Below, in pieces: positions 1 to 9,682 of a DNA stretch of 64,000 bases (position 1 is its first letter; each line of letters starts with the position of its first letter). The stretch is from Gemmobacter nectariphilus (GTDB lineage Bacteria; Pseudomonadota; Alphaproteobacteria; Rhodobacterales; Rhodobacteraceae): assembly GCA_020721445.1 (NCBI GenBank), contig DYMU01000004.1, forward strand, positions 62,001-126,000, given 5' to 3'. Position numbers and translations under genes: made by a program. Below the pieces are notes generated by a model. The model was given only the letters and a program-made list of their open reading frames with translations. It did no database searches and was not told the origin of the DNA.

Positions 1-735
1 TATCACTTCGACAAGGTGCAGCGCGGTTATGACCAGTTGATCGACATTTTCGGGGCCGATCACGGCGGCTATGTCAAGCGGATGAAGGCGGCCGTCTCGG
101 CGCTGTCTGCCGGGCGCGTGCCGCTGGATATCAAGCTGATCCAGTTGGTAAAGCTGTGGAAGAACGGCGAGCCGTTCAAGATGAGCAAGCGCGCCGGCAC
201 CTTTGTCACCCTGCGCGACGTGGTGGAAATGGCGGGCGCGGATGTGACCCGGTTCATCATGCTGACGCGCAAGAACGACGTGGCGCTGGATTTCGACTTT
301 GCCAAGGTTCTGGAACAGTCGAAAGATAACCCGGTGTTTTATGTGCAATACGCCAATGCCCGGGTGAACAGCATCCTGCGCAAGGCGCGTGAGGCCGGGG
401 TGGATGTGTCGGATGCGACCCTTGCCGCCGCTGACCTGACGAAGCTGGACCATCCGGCCGAGATCGAGGTGGCCAAAAAGATCGCCGAATGGCCGCGTCT
501 GGTGGAAATTGCCGCGCGCGGAAATGAACCGCACCGGGTGGCGTTTTACCTTTATGAACTCGCGTCAGATCTGCATGGGCTGTGGAACCGTGGCAATGAC
601 GATCCGTCCTTGCGCTTCTTGCAGGACGATACCGCAACATCTGCGGCGAAAATCGCCCTTGCGCGGGCCGTGGGCGTTGTCATTTGCGCAGGTCTTGGTA
701 TCTTGGGGGTCACTCCGGTCGAGGAAATGCGCTGA
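1..735 (+). CDS. argS: Arginyl-tRNA synthetase, C-terminal part (5' end outside window)
   Basis: Class I aminoacyl-tRNA synthetase that charges tRNA-Arg. The frame is open from base 1, so the HIGH motif and N-terminus lie to the left. The visible 244 residues carry the KMSKS-equivalent loop [13 protein letters not shown], where arginine replaces the last serine as is common in ArgS, and then the DALR-type anticodon-binding domain ending [10 protein letters not shown]. It leads into the SPOR protein, nagZ, scpA and scpB on the same strand, an order common in Rhodobacteraceae. Identity is secure; only completeness is lacking. Confidence 0.96.
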   Translation, partial: YHFDKVQRGYDQLIDIFGADHGGYVKRMKAAVSALSAGRVPLDIKLIQLVKLWKNGEPFKMSKRAGTFVTLRDVVEMAGADVTRFIMLTRKNDVALDFDFAKVLEQSKDNPVFYVQYANARVNSILRKAREAGVDVSDATLAAADLTKLDHPAEIEVAKKIAEWPRLVEIAARGNEPHRVAFYLYELASDLHGLWNRGNDDPSLRFLQDDTATSAAKIALARAVGVVICAGLGILGVTPVEEMR

Positions 736-768
736 TCAACAGCGCCCCGTCGGTGTGAAACAGGCAAG

Positions 769-789
769 AGGCGGGACGTGAACCCGCCT
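769..789. other. Short GC-rich hairpin between argS and the SPOR gene
   Basis: Seven-base-pair inverted repeat (aggcggg / cccgcct) with a 7-nt loop, just before the next start codon. No T-run follows on the + strand, so it is not a clear Rho-independent terminator. It may mark an mRNA processing or attenuation point inside the operon. Confidence 0.35.
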
Positions 790-803
790 GATCGGGGCAG
801 AGC

Positions 804-1820
804 ATGGCGGAAATCGATTTTGAGGGCTATGGGGCATCACCCCTTATGCCCGGCGGACAGGTTCAGACACTGGTTCAGGTGGCCGGGGCCGTGTGTTCGC
901 TGGCGTTGATCGCAGGTGTCGGCTCGTGGGGTTACCGCCTTGCGGTGCGCGATGTGTCGGGCATTCCGGTGATCCGCGCGGTCGAAGGGCCGGTGCGGGT
1001 GGCCCCGTCGAACCCCGGCGGCGATGTGGCCGACCATCAGGGCATGGCGGTGAATGTGATTGCGGCGGTCGGTGGCACTGCGGCGCTGCCACCCGAAATC
1101 GTGCTGGCCCCCGAACCGCTTGACCTGACCGCGGAAGATGCGCCCGGCCTTGGTCTGGACGCGTCGGTTCCGACGGTTGCCGCGCTTGCGGTGCCGGACC
1201 CGGTGGCGATGCCCGACGCCGCGATTGATGCGGCACTGGCCGCTGTCGCGCCGGGGGCTGATCTTGCCGCCACGCCCGCAGACGGCATGCCCCGGCCGAT
1301 CCTGCCGTCGGATATTCCGGCGGCAAATGATGCCGTAGCCCGCGCCTTGGCCGAGGCCCTGTCGCAAGACGTGATGCCGTTGGAACCCGTGGCCGAGGTG
1401 CCGCCCGAGCCTGCATCCAACGTGGCGAACGGCGGGCTTGCCGCATCGCCCCGGCCCTTGGCACGGCCCGCGGCGCTGCGCGCTGATCTTGTGCCCGCGA
1501 TCTCGGGTGTGGTCAACGTCAGTGCTAGCCTGCCCTTGGTCAATGAAATTGACTCCGCCAGCCTTTCCGTCGGCACCCGGCTTGTGCAACTGGGGGCGTT
1601 CGACAGCCCCGAGCTTGCACGTGGCGAATGGGGGCGGCTGAGTGCCAGGTTTGGCGATCTGCTGAGCGGCAAGTCGGTGGTGATCCAGTCTGCGCAATCT
1701 GGCGGCCGCACCTTCTATCGGCTGCGCGCGCATGGCTTTGATGGCGAGGATGATGCCCGCCGCTTCTGCACCGCCCTTCTGGCCGAGGATGCCGCCTGTA
1801 TCCCGGTCGCCCACAGATGA
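804..1820 (+). CDS. SPOR-domain envelope protein
   Basis: 338 residues. A short cytoplasmic N-terminus is followed by one membrane segment at about residues 25-47, then a long Ala/Pro-rich periplasmic linker (about 60-250), and a C-terminal SPOR domain (about 255-335; starts near GTRLVQLGAFDSPELARGEW, ends ACIPVAHR). SPOR domains bind glycan strands stripped of stem peptides at division sites, so a role in cell-wall remodelling or division is likely. The stop overlaps the nagZ start by 4 bp, and NagZ is itself a cell-wall recycling enzyme. The linker is low complexity, so only the ends can be assigned by homology. Confidence 0.85.
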   Translation: MAEIDFEGYGASPLMPGGQVQTLVQVAGAVCSLALIAGVGSWGYRLAVRDVSGIPVIRAVEGPVRVAPSNPGGDVADHQGMAVNVIAAVGGTAALPPEIVLAPEPLDLTAEDAPGLGLDASVPTVAALAVPDPVAMPDAAIDAALAAVAPGADLAATPADGMPRPILPSDIPAANDAVARALAEALSQDVMPLEPVAEVPPEPASNVANGGLAASPRPLARPAALRADLVPAISGVVNVSASLPLVNEIDSASLSVGTRLVQLGAFDSPELARGEWGRLSARFGDLLSGKSVVIQSAQSGGRTFYRLRAHGFDGEDDARRFCTALLAEDAACIPVAHR

Positions 1821-2821
1821 CAGGCCGTCTGGCCGCGATCTTTGGCTGCGCTGGCCCCGAACTTTCGCCGCAAGAGGCCGCGTTCTTTCGCGAGTGCGAT
1901 CCGTTCGGGTTCATCCTGTTTGCCCGCAACGTTGAAACCCCGGTGCAATTGCGGCGGCTGACGGCTGCCTTGCGCGATACGGTAGGGCGCGATGCGCCGA
2001 TCTTGATCGACCAGGAAGGCGGGCGGGTGCAGCGTCTGGGCCCGCCACACTGGCGCGACTGGGCCCCGCCGCTGGACACCGTGGGCGCGGCCCGCGATCC
2101 GGTGCGCGCAATGTGGATCCGCGCGCGGCTGATCGCGCATGAATTGCGCGGCATCGGCGTCGATGCCAATTGCGCGCCCTGTGCTGATATCGCCGGGGGT
2201 GCCACGCATGCTTTCCTGAAAAACCGCTGTTATGGCAGCGATGCGGCCACGGTAACCGCCATTTCGGCGGCGGTGGCCGATGGCCTGCTGGCGGGCGGTG
2301 TCTTGCCGGTGATAAAGCACCTGCCGGGCCATGGCCGTGCCACGGCGGACAGCCATCACGATCTGCCCACCGTCACCGCGTCGCGCCAAGAGCTTGAGGC
2401 GTGTGATTTCGCGCCGTTTCGTGCCTTGAACCATCTGCCGATGGCAATGACGGCGCATGTCGTCTACACCGCCTATGACGACCTGCCCGCAACCCAAAGC
2501 CCAAGGATGATCGGGGTTATCCGCGACCGGATCGGGTTTGGCGGTCTGCTGATGACCGATGATCTGAACATGCAGGCCTTGCACGGCACCTTGGCCCGGC
2601 GGACGGCGGCGTCGATCGCGGCGGGCTGTGATATTGCGCTGCATTGCAAGGGCGATCTGGCCGAAATGCAGGCGGTGGCCGCGGCCTGCGGCGCGCAGTC
2701 ACCCGCCACCACCGTGCGCGCGAAAGCCGCGCTTGCCGCCCGCCATGCGCCCGACCCCGTTGACATCGCCGCCCTGGAAGCCGAGTTTCGGGGCCTGATG
2801 TCCGGGGATGCGCATGCCTGA
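1817..2821 (+). CDS. nagZ: Beta-N-acetylhexosaminidase (peptidoglycan recycling)
   Basis: 334 residues, the usual size for NagZ of glycoside hydrolase family 3. It removes N-acetylglucosamine from anhydromuropeptides in the cytoplasm. The diagnostic loop KHLPGHGRATADSHHDLP contains the His-Asp catalytic pair, and IDQEGGRVQRLGPP is the conserved substrate loop. No signal peptide is seen, which fits the cytoplasmic location. It overlaps the SPOR gene by 4 bp upstream and scpA by 14 bp downstream, so the group is probably translationally coupled. Confidence 0.95.
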   Translation: MTGRLAAIFGCAGPELSPQEAAFFRECDPFGFILFARNVETPVQLRRLTAALRDTVGRDAPILIDQEGGRVQRLGPPHWRDWAPPLDTVGAARDPVRAMWIRARLIAHELRGIGVDANCAPCADIAGGATHAFLKNRCYGSDAATVTAISAAVADGLLAGGVLPVIKHLPGHGRATADSHHDLPTVTASRQELEACDFAPFRALNHLPMAMTAHVVYTAYDDLPATQSPRMIGVIRDRIGFGGLLMTDDLNMQALHGTLARRTAASIAAGCDIALHCKGDLAEMQAVAAACGAQSPATTVRAKAALAARHAPDPVDIAALEAEFRGLMSGDAHA

Positions 2822-3620
2822 CCCTGTTGCCGATGACTGGGGCGATGCCCCGCTTGCCGACCGTCTTGCCCCCGCCGACCGGATGGCGGCCGAGGCGCTG
2901 ATCGTTGACGTCGATGGCTTTGAAGGCCCGCTTGACCTGTTGCTGACGCTGTCGCGCACGCAAAAGGTTGATCTGCGCCGGATTTCGGTGTTGCAACTGG
3001 CCGAGCAATACCTGGGTTTCGTGGGCCGGGTGCAGGCGTTGCGGATCGAGCTGGCGGCCGATTATCTGGTGATGGCGGCCTGGCTTGCCTATCTGAAATC
3101 GCGGCTTTTGTTGCCGCCCGATGCCCGCGACGACGGGCCAAGCGCCGAAGACCTTGCCGCACATCTGGCCTATCAGCTGGAACGCCTGCAAGCTATGCGT
3201 GAGGCGGCGGCGCGGCTGATGGCGCGCGACCAGTTGGGCCGCGATTTCTTTGCCCGCGGCCTGCCCGAAGACATCAGTCACCACCGGCAGGTCACCTATC
3301 AGGCCAGCCTGCTGGACCTGATGCGCGCCTATGCCCGCATCCGCACCAAGGATGAGTTCCGGCCCTTTGTCATGGACCGTGACCATGTGTTCACAATGGA
3401 ACAGGCGCTGGAGCGGATGCGCGGCCTGATCGGCTTTGTCGGTGACTGGTCGGATCTGACCAGCTTTCTGCCCGAGGGCTGGGAGGTGCATCCGATGCGC
3501 CGCCGCTCGGCCACGGCGGCGCATTTCGCCGCCGTTCTGGAAATGGCCAAGCGCGGTCAGGTCGAGGTGCGGCAGGGGACCAGCTTTGCGCCGATCCAGA
3601 TCCGGCGGAAAGACCCATGA
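2808..3620 (+). CDS. scpA: Segregation and condensation protein A
   Basis: 270-residue kleisin subunit of the SMC-ScpAB condensin complex that organises and separates chromosomes. The N-terminal signature FEGPLDLLLTLSRTQKVDLR and the following segment ending YLVMAAWLAYLKSRLLLP are typical of ScpA. An in-frame ATG at 2814 is an alternative start and would shorten the overlap with nagZ. The gene overlaps scpB by 4 bp, the standard arrangement for a stoichiometric pair. The SMC gene is not in the window. Confidence 0.95.
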   Translation: MRMPDPVADDWGDAPLADRLAPADRMAAEALIVDVDGFEGPLDLLLTLSRTQKVDLRRISVLQLAEQYLGFVGRVQALRIELAADYLVMAAWLAYLKSRLLLPPDARDDGPSAEDLAAHLAYQLERLQAMREAAARLMARDQLGRDFFARGLPEDISHHRQVTYQASLLDLMRAYARIRTKDEFRPFVMDRDHVFTMEQALERMRGLIGFVGDWSDLTSFLPEGWEVHPMRRRSATAAHFAAVLEMAKRGQVEVRQGTSFAPIQIRRKDP

Positions 3621-4258
3621 CCGACCCGATCGAGATCAGCCTGTTCGAAGCCCCCCCGATGGGGGAACAAGAGCGCATGGTCGAGGCGATCCTGTTTGCC
3701 AGTGCCGACCCGGTGACGCTGGCCGAGTTGGTGGCCCGGATGCCGCATGGCTGCGATCCGGCCGAGGCTTTGGCGCATGTCCGCAAACGCTATGACGGGC
3801 GCGGGGTCAATCTGGTGCGGGTGGGCGATGCTTACGCCCTGCGCACCGCGCCCGACCTTGGCCATCTGATGCGCAAGGAAACCGTCGAGCAGCGCAAGCT
3901 GTCGCGCGCGGCGATCGAGACGCTGGCGATCGTCGCCTATCATCAGCCGGTGACACGGGCCGAGATCGAGGAAATCCGCGGCGTCGCGGTCAGCCGCGGC
4001 ACGATCGAGCAGTTGATGGAACTGGACTGGATCAGGTTGGGCCGCCGGCGGATGACCCCCGGCCGCCCGGTGACCTTTGTGGTGACCGAGCATTTTCTGG
4101 ATCATTTCGGGCTGGAATCGGCCCGCGATCTGCCCGGCATCAAGGAATTGCGCGCGGCGGGGTTGCTGGACAACCGGCCCTTGCCGGGCCTCGCGCAAAG
4201 GACCGACGAAGATGAGGATGAGGCCACCTCTGGCCAGAGCGAACTTTTCGAGGATTGA
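3617..4258 (+). CDS. scpB: Segregation and condensation protein B
   Basis: 213 residues. Paired winged-helix partner of ScpA in the SMC condensin complex. The signature ETLAIVAYHQPVTRAEIEEI and the following GTIEQLMELDWIRLGRRRMT are characteristic of ScpB. It starts inside the last codons of scpA (ATGA overlap) and ends one base before the next small gene. The acidic tail (residues about 195-213) is not conserved in the family. Confidence 0.95.
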   Translation: MTDPIEISLFEAPPMGEQERMVEAILFASADPVTLAELVARMPHGCDPAEALAHVRKRYDGRGVNLVRVGDAYALRTAPDLGHLMRKETVEQRKLSRAAIETLAIVAYHQPVTRAEIEEIRGVAVSRGTIEQLMELDWIRLGRRRMTPGRPVTFVVTEHFLDHFGLESARDLPGIKELRAAGLLDNRPLPGLAQRTDEDEDEATSGQSELFED

Positions 4259-4259
4259 C

Positions 4260-4472
4260 ATGAACCTGAACCAGATCGTCAACATGGTGACCCGCATTTT
4301 CATCCGCAAAGGGGTGAATTGGGGCATCAAGAAGGGCACTGACGCGGTGGTGCATCGCGGCAAGACCCCGGCTGCGCCCACGCCCGCGCAGGATGCACAG
4401 GCCCGGCAGGCCCGCGACATTGCCAAACGTGCCCGCAAGGCCGCGCAACTGACCCGCCGGATCGGGCGCTGA
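4260..4472 (+). CDS. Small conserved basic protein downstream of scpB
   Basis: 70 residues, starting MNLNQIVNMVTRIFIRKGVN, one base after the scpB stop. The sequence is strongly basic, with an amphipathic N-terminal helix and a C-terminus rich in Lys/Arg (RDIAKRARKAAQLTRRIGR). No domain is recognised. Tight coupling to scpB suggests the same operon. The open frame extends further upstream within scpB, but the start used here avoids that overlap. Possible roles such as nucleoid or membrane association are guesses. Confidence 0.7.
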   Translation: MNLNQIVNMVTRIFIRKGVNWGIKKGTDAVVHRGKTPAAPTPAQDAQARQARDIAKRARKAAQLTRRIGR

Positions 4473-4650
4473 CCGTCACCCCGTTGTCACTTTGTTGTGC
4501 GATGCCAAGGCCGGAACGCAGGCTAGCTTGCCACTTGGGATAGGGGACTTGCCAGCCGCGTTCCGCCAGATATAGTTCGGGCATCGGGGCGGGTCTCCTC
4601 GCCACGATGCCTCTCGCGGGCAACGGGACAGGGGTGAGGTCAAAGCTTCG

Positions 4651-5235
4651 ATGGACGGCGATTTCAGAACACAGTTCGTGCGTGATCCGGCGGCGTTGAA
4701 ACATTATCCGGCGCTGGTGCTGAATGCGGATTATCGCCCGCTCAGCTATTACCCGCTGTCGCTTTGGCCGTGGCAAGAGGCGATCAAGGCGGCCTTTCTG
4801 GACCGGGTTCAGATCGTCGCCGAATATGACCAGGTGGTTCATTCGCAAAGGTCGGTGTTCCGGATACCCTCGGTTGTGGTGCTCAAGGACTATGTCAAAC
4901 CCCAAAAGCGCGTGGCCTTCACGCGCTTTAATCTTTTCTTGCGGGACGAATTCTGCTGCCAATACTGCGGTGCCAAGGGCGATCTGACCTTTGATCATGT
5001 CTTGCCGCGCGCCCGCGGTGGCCAGACCAGTTGGGAAAACGTGGTGGCGGCTTGCAGTCCGTGCAACCTGCGCAAGGGGTCAAAGACCCTGCGCCAGTCC
5101 GGCCTGCATCTGGCCAAAGCCCCGCGCCAACCCACGGCCGAGGAAATGCAGGCGCATGGCCGCCGTTTCCCGCCGAACCATCTGCACGATTCTTGGATGG
5201 ATTACCTATATTGGGACGCCGAACTGGAGGCGTGA
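4651..5235 (+). CDS. HNH endonuclease family protein
   Basis: 194 residues. The N-terminal part contains PALVLNADYRPLSYYPLSLW, typical of a widespread bacterial HNH family. The C-terminal part is a zinc-dependent HNH nuclease fold: CQYC (residues 103-106), DH at 115-116, Asn130, and CSPC (135-138). It stands alone between the scpB operon and zwf, with no methylase, intron or phage gene nearby, so it looks like the chromosomally conserved HNH protein of alphaproteobacteria rather than a restriction or homing enzyme. The physiological role is unknown. Confidence 0.88.
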   Translation: MDGDFRTQFVRDPAALKHYPALVLNADYRPLSYYPLSLWPWQEAIKAAFLDRVQIVAEYDQVVHSQRSVFRIPSVVVLKDYVKPQKRVAFTRFNLFLRDEFCCQYCGAKGDLTFDHVLPRARGGQTSWENVVAACSPCNLRKGSKTLRQSGLHLAKAPRQPTAEEMQAHGRRFPPNHLHDSWMDYLYWDAELEA

Positions 5236-5353
5236 GCGCACACAGGCCAAAGCGCTTTGGCCACGGTGTTGCGGATGCTGGCATTTGGGTGGGATCGTCT
5301 GTAGAAAGACCGCATTGGCACCAACGAAGCAGCCCGCCACAAGAGGTAACGTC

Positions 5354-6805
5354 ATGGTTTCTCGCGTCATCCCGGTCGAGCCTTTCGATCTTGTGATCTT
5401 CGGTGGCACCGGCGATCTGGCCCGGCGCAAGATCTTTCCGGGGCTGTATCGGCGGTTTCTGGCCGGGCAGATGACGGCCGACAGCCGGATCATCGGCGCG
5501 GCGCGGGCCGAACTGTCTGACGACGATTTTCGCGCCATGGTGGCCACGTCGATCGCCGAATATGTTTCGGAATCCCGGCAAGACTCGGCGATGATTGCCG
5601 AATTCCTGACCCGGTTGCACTATGTGGCGATTGACGCCACCGGCGCGGGCGGGTGGGCCGCGCTGAAAGACCTGATGCGCGATGATGTGGTGCGGGCGTT
5701 CTATTTCTCGGTGGCGCCCAGCCTGTTTGGCGATATTGCGCTGCGCCTGAACCAGCATGGGGTGGCCGATGCCAAATCGCGGATCGTGGTGGAAAAGCCG
5801 TTTGGCCGCGATCTGGCCTCGGCGCAGGCGTTGAACGCGACGCTGGCGCTGCACTTTGACGAAACCCAGATCTACCGCATCGACCACTATCTTGGCAAAG
5901 AGACGGTGCAAAACCTGATGGCGGTGCGCTTTGCCAATATCCTGTTCGAGCCGTTGTGGAAGGCCGAATATGTGGACCATGTGCAGATCACCGTGGCCGA
6001 AACCGTGGGGGTCGAAGGGCGCGGGGCCTATTACGACAAGTCGGGCGCGATGCGCGACATGGTGCAAAACCACATGATGCAATTGCTGTGCCTGATCGCG
6101 ATGGAGCCGCCCTATCACTTTGACCCCAACGCGGTGCGCGATGAAAAGCTGAAGGTCATTCGTGCGCTGGACCCGGTTCGCCCGCAAGATATTGTGCGCG
6201 GTCAGTATCTTGCCGGGGGCGGGCAGGGCGACTATCTGGCCCACAGCGAGAACCCCCATTCCACCACCGAAAGCTACATCGCGCTGCGGGTGCATGTGTC
6301 GAACTGGCGCTGGAAGGGCACGCCGTTCTATTTGCGCACCGGCAAGCGGCTGCGGGCGCGGGCATCGGAAATCGCCATCACCTTTCGCGAGCCGCCACAT
6401 TCGATCTTTGACGACGCGCAGGGTTGGCGCGAAAACGTGCTGGTGATCCGGTTGCAACCCGATGAAGGCATGCACCTGAAGGTGATGATCAAGGAACCGG
6501 GGCCGGGCGGCATGCGGCTGATGCAGGTGCCGCTGGACATGTCCTTTGCCGATGCGCTTGGCGATGATCACGACGATGTGCCCGATGCCTATGAACGGCT
6601 GATCATGGATGTGATCCGTGGCAACCAGACCCTGTTCATGCGCGGCGACGAGGTCGAGGCCGCCTGGGCCTGGACCGACCCGATCATCGAGGGCTGGACG
6701 GCGCGCGGCGACAAGCCGCAAAGCTATGACCCGGGCACATCCGGCCCCGAAGATGCGCTGATGCTGATGCACCGCGACGGGCGCCGCTGGCGGGAGATCA
6801 AGTGA
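5354..6805 (+). CDS. zwf: Glucose-6-phosphate 1-dehydrogenase
   Basis: 483 residues. Oxidises glucose-6-phosphate to 6-phosphogluconolactone with NAD(P)+, feeding the Entner-Doudoroff and pentose phosphate routes. The nucleotide-binding loop FGGTGDLARRKIFP lies at the N-terminus and the substrate site RIDHYLGKE at residues 175-183, followed by FANILFEPLW. The reading frame is open far upstream, but the ATG at 5354 gives the standard N-terminus and leaves about 120 bp after the HNH gene for a promoter. The stop overlaps the pgl start (TGATG). With pgl and pgi it forms an upper sugar-phosphate operon. Confidence 0.97.
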   Translation: MVSRVIPVEPFDLVIFGGTGDLARRKIFPGLYRRFLAGQMTADSRIIGAARAELSDDDFRAMVATSIAEYVSESRQDSAMIAEFLTRLHYVAIDATGAGGWAALKDLMRDDVVRAFYFSVAPSLFGDIALRLNQHGVADAKSRIVVEKPFGRDLASAQALNATLALHFDETQIYRIDHYLGKETVQNLMAVRFANILFEPLWKAEYVDHVQITVAETVGVEGRGAYYDKSGAMRDMVQNHMMQLLCLIAMEPPYHFDPNAVRDEKLKVIRALDPVRPQDIVRGQYLAGGGQGDYLAHSENPHSTTESYIALRVHVSNWRWKGTPFYLRTGKRLRARASEIAITFREPPHSIFDDAQGWRENVLVIRLQPDEGMHLKVMIKEPGPGGMRLMQVPLDMSFADALGDDHDDVPDAYERLIMDVIRGNQTLFMRGDEVEAAWAWTDPIIEGWTARGDKPQSYDPGTSGPEDALMLMHRDGRRWREIK

Positions 6806-7476
6806 TGCAGTTCATCGCCTACCCCGATGCCGAGTTGATGTATCTGGCGCTTGCCAAGCAGATCTCGGGTGAATTGGGGGCGTTCTTGCGCCGCGATGGC
6901 CGGGCGTCGTTCTGCGTGCCGGGCGGCACCACGCCGGGTCCGGTGTTTGATACGCTGTCGGGTGCCGATCTGGACTGGCAGAATGTCGCGGTTTTCCTGA
7001 ACGATGAACGCTGGGTGCCCGAGGCCAGCCCGCGGTCAAACACCCGGCTTGTGCGCGAACGCCTGCTGCGCGGCCCGGCCGGCCGGGCGCACCTGGTGCC
7101 GCTTTACTCCCCGGCCGACCAACCCGAGGATGTGCTGGAGACCCTGTCAGAGGGCATCGCCCCGCATCTGCCGATTTCGGTGCTGCTCTTGGGCATGGGG
7201 GCCGACATGCACACCGCCAGCCTGTTTCCGGGTGCCGATCTGCTGGAACAGGCGCTTGCCCCTACGGCACCCATTCTGATGGCCCTGCGCGCCGAAGCCG
7301 CAGGCGAGCCGCGCATCACCCTGTCGGCCCGGGCATTGAGGTCGGCGTTTCATACGCATATCCTGATCAAGGGTCCGGAAAAGCGCGCGGCCTTGGAACG
7401 CGCCATCGGCCTTTCTGCCAGTCAGGCCCCGGTGCGGGCGGTGCTGGATATCGCAACCGTGCATTGGGCCGAATAA
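6805..7476 (+). CDS. pgl: 6-phosphogluconolactonase
   Basis: 223 residues from the ATG that overlaps the zwf stop; a GTG one codon earlier is also possible. Hydrolyses the lactone made by Zwf to 6-phosphogluconate. Family motifs are [14 protein letters not shown] near the N-terminus, [10 protein letters not shown] (about residues 66-75) and [17 protein letters not shown] in the middle. It is one base from pgi, so the three genes are very likely co-transcribed. Confidence 0.95.
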   Translation: MQFIAYPDAELMYLALAKQISGELGAFLRRDGRASFCVPGGTTPGPVFDTLSGADLDWQNVAVFLNDERWVPEASPRSNTRLVRERLLRGPAGRAHLVPLYSPADQPEDVLETLSEGIAPHLPISVLLLGMGADMHTASLFPGADLLEQALAPTAPILMALRAEAAGEPRITLSARALRSAFHTHILIKGPEKRAALERAIGLSASQAPVRAVLDIATVHWAE

Positions 7477-7477
7477 C

Positions 7478-9082
7478 ATGACCAAGATCTGGGACGCATT
7501 GCAAGACCATCACGCGGCCGTTCGCGGGCGATCAATCCTTGATCTGTTCGCCGACCCGGCACGGGCGGTGGATTTTTCGGCCGGCAGTGACGGGATGCTG
7601 TTTGACTATTCCAAGACCAACCTTGATGCCCGCGGCCTGGGGTTGCTGCTGGCCCTCGCCGACAGCGCCGGGGTTGCGGTTCAGCGCGATGCGATGTTTG
7701 CCGGGGCCAAGATCAACGAAACCGAAGGCCGCGCCGTGCTGCACACCGCGCTGCGCAACCTGCAAACGCCGGTGCTGGTGGACGGCGTCGACGTGATGCC
7801 GCCGGTGCGCCAAACCCATGCCCGGATGCAGGCCTTTGCGACGGACGTGCGTGAGGGCCGCTTTATCGGACAGGGCGGCCGGATCACCGATGTGGTCAAC
7901 ATCGGCATCGGCGGGTCTGATCTTGGCCCGGCCATGGCGGTGCTTGCGCTTGCCCCCTATCACGATGGGCCGCGCTGCCATTTCGTCTCGAACGTCGATG
8001 GCGCGCATGCGACCGATATCTTGCGCGGGCTGAACCCCGAAACCACGCTGGTGATCGTGGCCTCCAAGACCTTCACTACCATCGAGACGATGACCAACAC
8101 CGAAACCGTGCGGGCCTGGATGGCGCAACGGGTGGCCAATCCGGCGGCGCAATTTGCCGCCGTGTCCACCGCCGCCGACAAGACCGCCGCATTCGGGATA
8201 CCGGGTGAACGGGTGTTCGGTTTTGAAGACTGGGTCGGCGGGCGCTATTCGCTGTGGGGGCCGATCGGGCTGTCGGTGATGCTGGCGGTGGGGCCGCAGG
8301 CGTTTGACGATTTTCTGCGCGGCGGTGCTGCGATGGACCGGCATTTCCGCGAGGCCCCGTTTGGCCAGAACCTGCCGGTGCTGCTGGCGCTGGTCGGGCT
8401 GTGGCACAACCAGATCTGCGGCTATACCACCCGCGCAGTTCTGCCCTATGATCAGCGGCTTAGCCGCTTGCCTGCCTATCTTCAACAGCTGGAGATGGAA
8501 AGCAACGGCAAGCGCGTGGCGATGGATGGCTCTGATCTGCCCTATCCCTCGGGCCCGGTGGTCTGGGGCGAGCCTGGCACCAATGGCCAGCATGCGTTTT
8601 ACCAACTGATCCACCAGGGCACCCGCGTGGTCCCGTGTGAGTTTCTGGTGGCCCGGCGCGGCCATGAACCGGATCTTGCGCATCAGCACCTGATGCTGGT
8701 GTCAAACTGTCTGGCGCAATCCAAGGCCCTGCTGCGCGGCCGCACGCTGGATGAGGCGATGGCGCTGATGGCGAAAAAGGGCCTGACCGGGGCCGAGCTT
8801 GACCGTCAGGCCCGCCACCGGGTGTTTCCGGGCAACCGGCCTTCAACCACGCTGGCCTATGACCAGTTGACGCCCTTTGTCCTTGGCCAGATCATCGCGC
8901 TTTATGAACACCGGGTGTTTGTCGAAGGCGTGATCCTGGGGATCAATTCCTTTGATCAATGGGGGGTGGAACTGGGCAAGGAACTGGCGCTTGCCCTGCA
9001 ACCTGTCCTTGAAGGCAAGGCCGAAATTGACGGCAAGGACGGGTCCACCGCCCGCCTTGCCGCCTGGTTTCGTGGGGCATGA
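7478..9082 (+). CDS. pgi: Glucose-6-phosphate isomerase
   Basis: 534 residues, full length. Interconverts glucose-6-phosphate and fructose-6-phosphate. Conserved segments include [29 protein letters not shown], the signature region around [20 protein letters not shown] with the catalytic glutamate and histidine, and a C-terminal [16 protein letters not shown]. It is the last gene of the zwf-pgl-pgi operon and is followed by a repeat element and a strong terminator. Confidence 0.97.
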   Translation: MTKIWDALQDHHAAVRGRSILDLFADPARAVDFSAGSDGMLFDYSKTNLDARGLGLLLALADSAGVAVQRDAMFAGAKINETEGRAVLHTALRNLQTPVLVDGVDVMPPVRQTHARMQAFATDVREGRFIGQGGRITDVVNIGIGGSDLGPAMAVLALAPYHDGPRCHFVSNVDGAHATDILRGLNPETTLVIVASKTFTTIETMTNTETVRAWMAQRVANPAAQFAAVSTAADKTAAFGIPGERVFGFEDWVGGRYSLWGPIGLSVMLAVGPQAFDDFLRGGAAMDRHFREAPFGQNLPVLLALVGLWHNQICGYTTRAVLPYDQRLSRLPAYLQQLEMESNGKRVAMDGSDLPYPSGPVVWGEPGTNGQHAFYQLIHQGTRVVPCEFLVARRGHEPDLAHQHLMLVSNCLAQSKALLRGRTLDEAMALMAKKGLTGAELDRQARHRVFPGNRPSTTLAYDQLTPFVLGQIIALYEHRVFVEGVILGINSFDQWGVELGKELALALQPVLEGKAEIDGKDGSTARLAAWFRGA

Positions 9083-9090
9083 CCGGCCGT

Positions 9091-9120
9091 TTCATTCCTC
9101 TTGGTGCAAATACCCGCGGG
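9091..9120 (-). repeat. Dispersed intergenic repeat, copy 1
   Basis: On the minus strand this reads a GC-rich block, then GGGTATTTGCACCAAGAGG, then AATGAA. It matches segments near 26797-26824, 54774-54800 (both on the plus strand) and, more loosely, 39728-39755. It sits between the pgi stop and its terminator. Confidence 0.6.
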
Positions 9121-9125
9121 GGCTT

Positions 9126-9154
9126 CGGGGGGCGGCAAGCCCCCCGCCTTTTTT
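9126..9154 (+). terminator. Rho-independent terminator after pgi
   Basis: Perfect 8-bp stem (cggggggc / gccccccg), loop ggcaa, then CC and six T residues. It closes the zwf-pgl-pgi operon. The facing ridA-like gene ends four bases beyond the T-run. Confidence 0.88.
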
Positions 9155-9157
9155 GCC

Positions 9158-9511
9158 TTACTTCAGCGCGGCGGTGACGATCACTTCCACGCGGTAGGCC
9201 GGGGCGGCCAGCTTCGCCTCGCCGGTGGCGCGGGCAGGCGTATGGCCCTGCGGCACCCAGGTATCCCAGATCCGGTTCATCTCGGGGAAGTCGGCAATGT
9301 CGGCCAGCCAGATCTGGGCCGACAGGATGCGGGTCTTGTCGGTGCCGGCGGCGGCCAGGATGCGGTCCACCTCGGCCAGACAGGTCTGGGTCTGCGCGGC
9401 CACCGAGTCGCCGGGTTTGCCGACTTGGCCCGCGACCCAGATGATCCCGTTGTAGCACACGCCCTCGCTCATCCGGGTGCCGGTGCCAAGGCGTTTGATG
9501 TCGTCGTTCAT
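9158..9511 (-). CDS. RidA/YjgF/YER057c family protein
   Basis: 117 residues, the normal RidA size. RidA proteins hydrolyse reactive enamine/imine intermediates released by PLP enzymes, or have drifted to other roles. Conserved segments are GIIWVAGQVG, QTCLAEVDRILAAAG, the metal-free pocket region AQIWLADIADFPEMN and the C-terminal PAYRVEVIVTAA. In canonical deaminases an Arg in a conserved C-terminal segment (usually RxxVEV) binds the substrate carboxylate; here YRVEVIV keeps that Arg. It is monocistronic, facing pgi. Confidence 0.9.
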   Translation of the reverse strand: MNDDIKRLGTGTRMSEGVCYNGIIWVAGQVGKPGDSVAAQTQTCLAEVDRILAAAGTDKTRILSAQIWLADIADFPEMNRIWDTWVPQGHTPARATGEAKLAAPAYRVEVIVTAALK

Positions 9512-9599
9512 GGCGCTCTCCTTCGGTCAATGCCGACAGCTTGCCTAACGGCCAGCGTGCGCAAAGAAAAGGGGGCGTCGTGCCGAGAAAGGGGGGGGA

Positions 9600-9673
9600 T
9601 GGAGCGGGTGAAGGGAATCGAACCCTCGTCATCAGCTTGGGAAGCTGCTTCTCTACCATTGAGATACACCCGC
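9600..9673 (-). tRNA. tRNA-Gly(CCC)
   Basis: A complete cloverleaf reads on the minus strand: acceptor GCGGGTG/CACCCGC, D-stem TCTC/GAGA, anticodon loop TTCCCAA (anticodon CCC, reading GGG codons), T-arm GAGGG TTCGATT CCCTT. The discriminator T and an encoded CCA follow at 9603-9600. The base of the anticodon stem has a G-A mismatch (27-43). It resembles E. coli glyU tRNA-Gly(CCC). A sigma-70-like promoter lies just upstream. Confidence 0.95.
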
Positions 9674-9682
9674 ACGCTTTGT

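Noticed and set aside
4651..5235. HNH gene as a restriction, homing or defence enzyme
   Set aside because: No methyltransferase, intron, intein or defence partner; it matches a widespread chromosomal HNH family.
4928..6772. Long open frame (614 codons) antisense to zwf
   Set aside because: It covers zwf and the HNH end, has low-complexity His/Gln/Arg-rich translation typical of the reverse strand of GC-rich genes, and no family features.
7532..8689. 385-codon frame antisense to pgi
   Set aside because: Shadow of pgi with biased composition and no recognisable motif.
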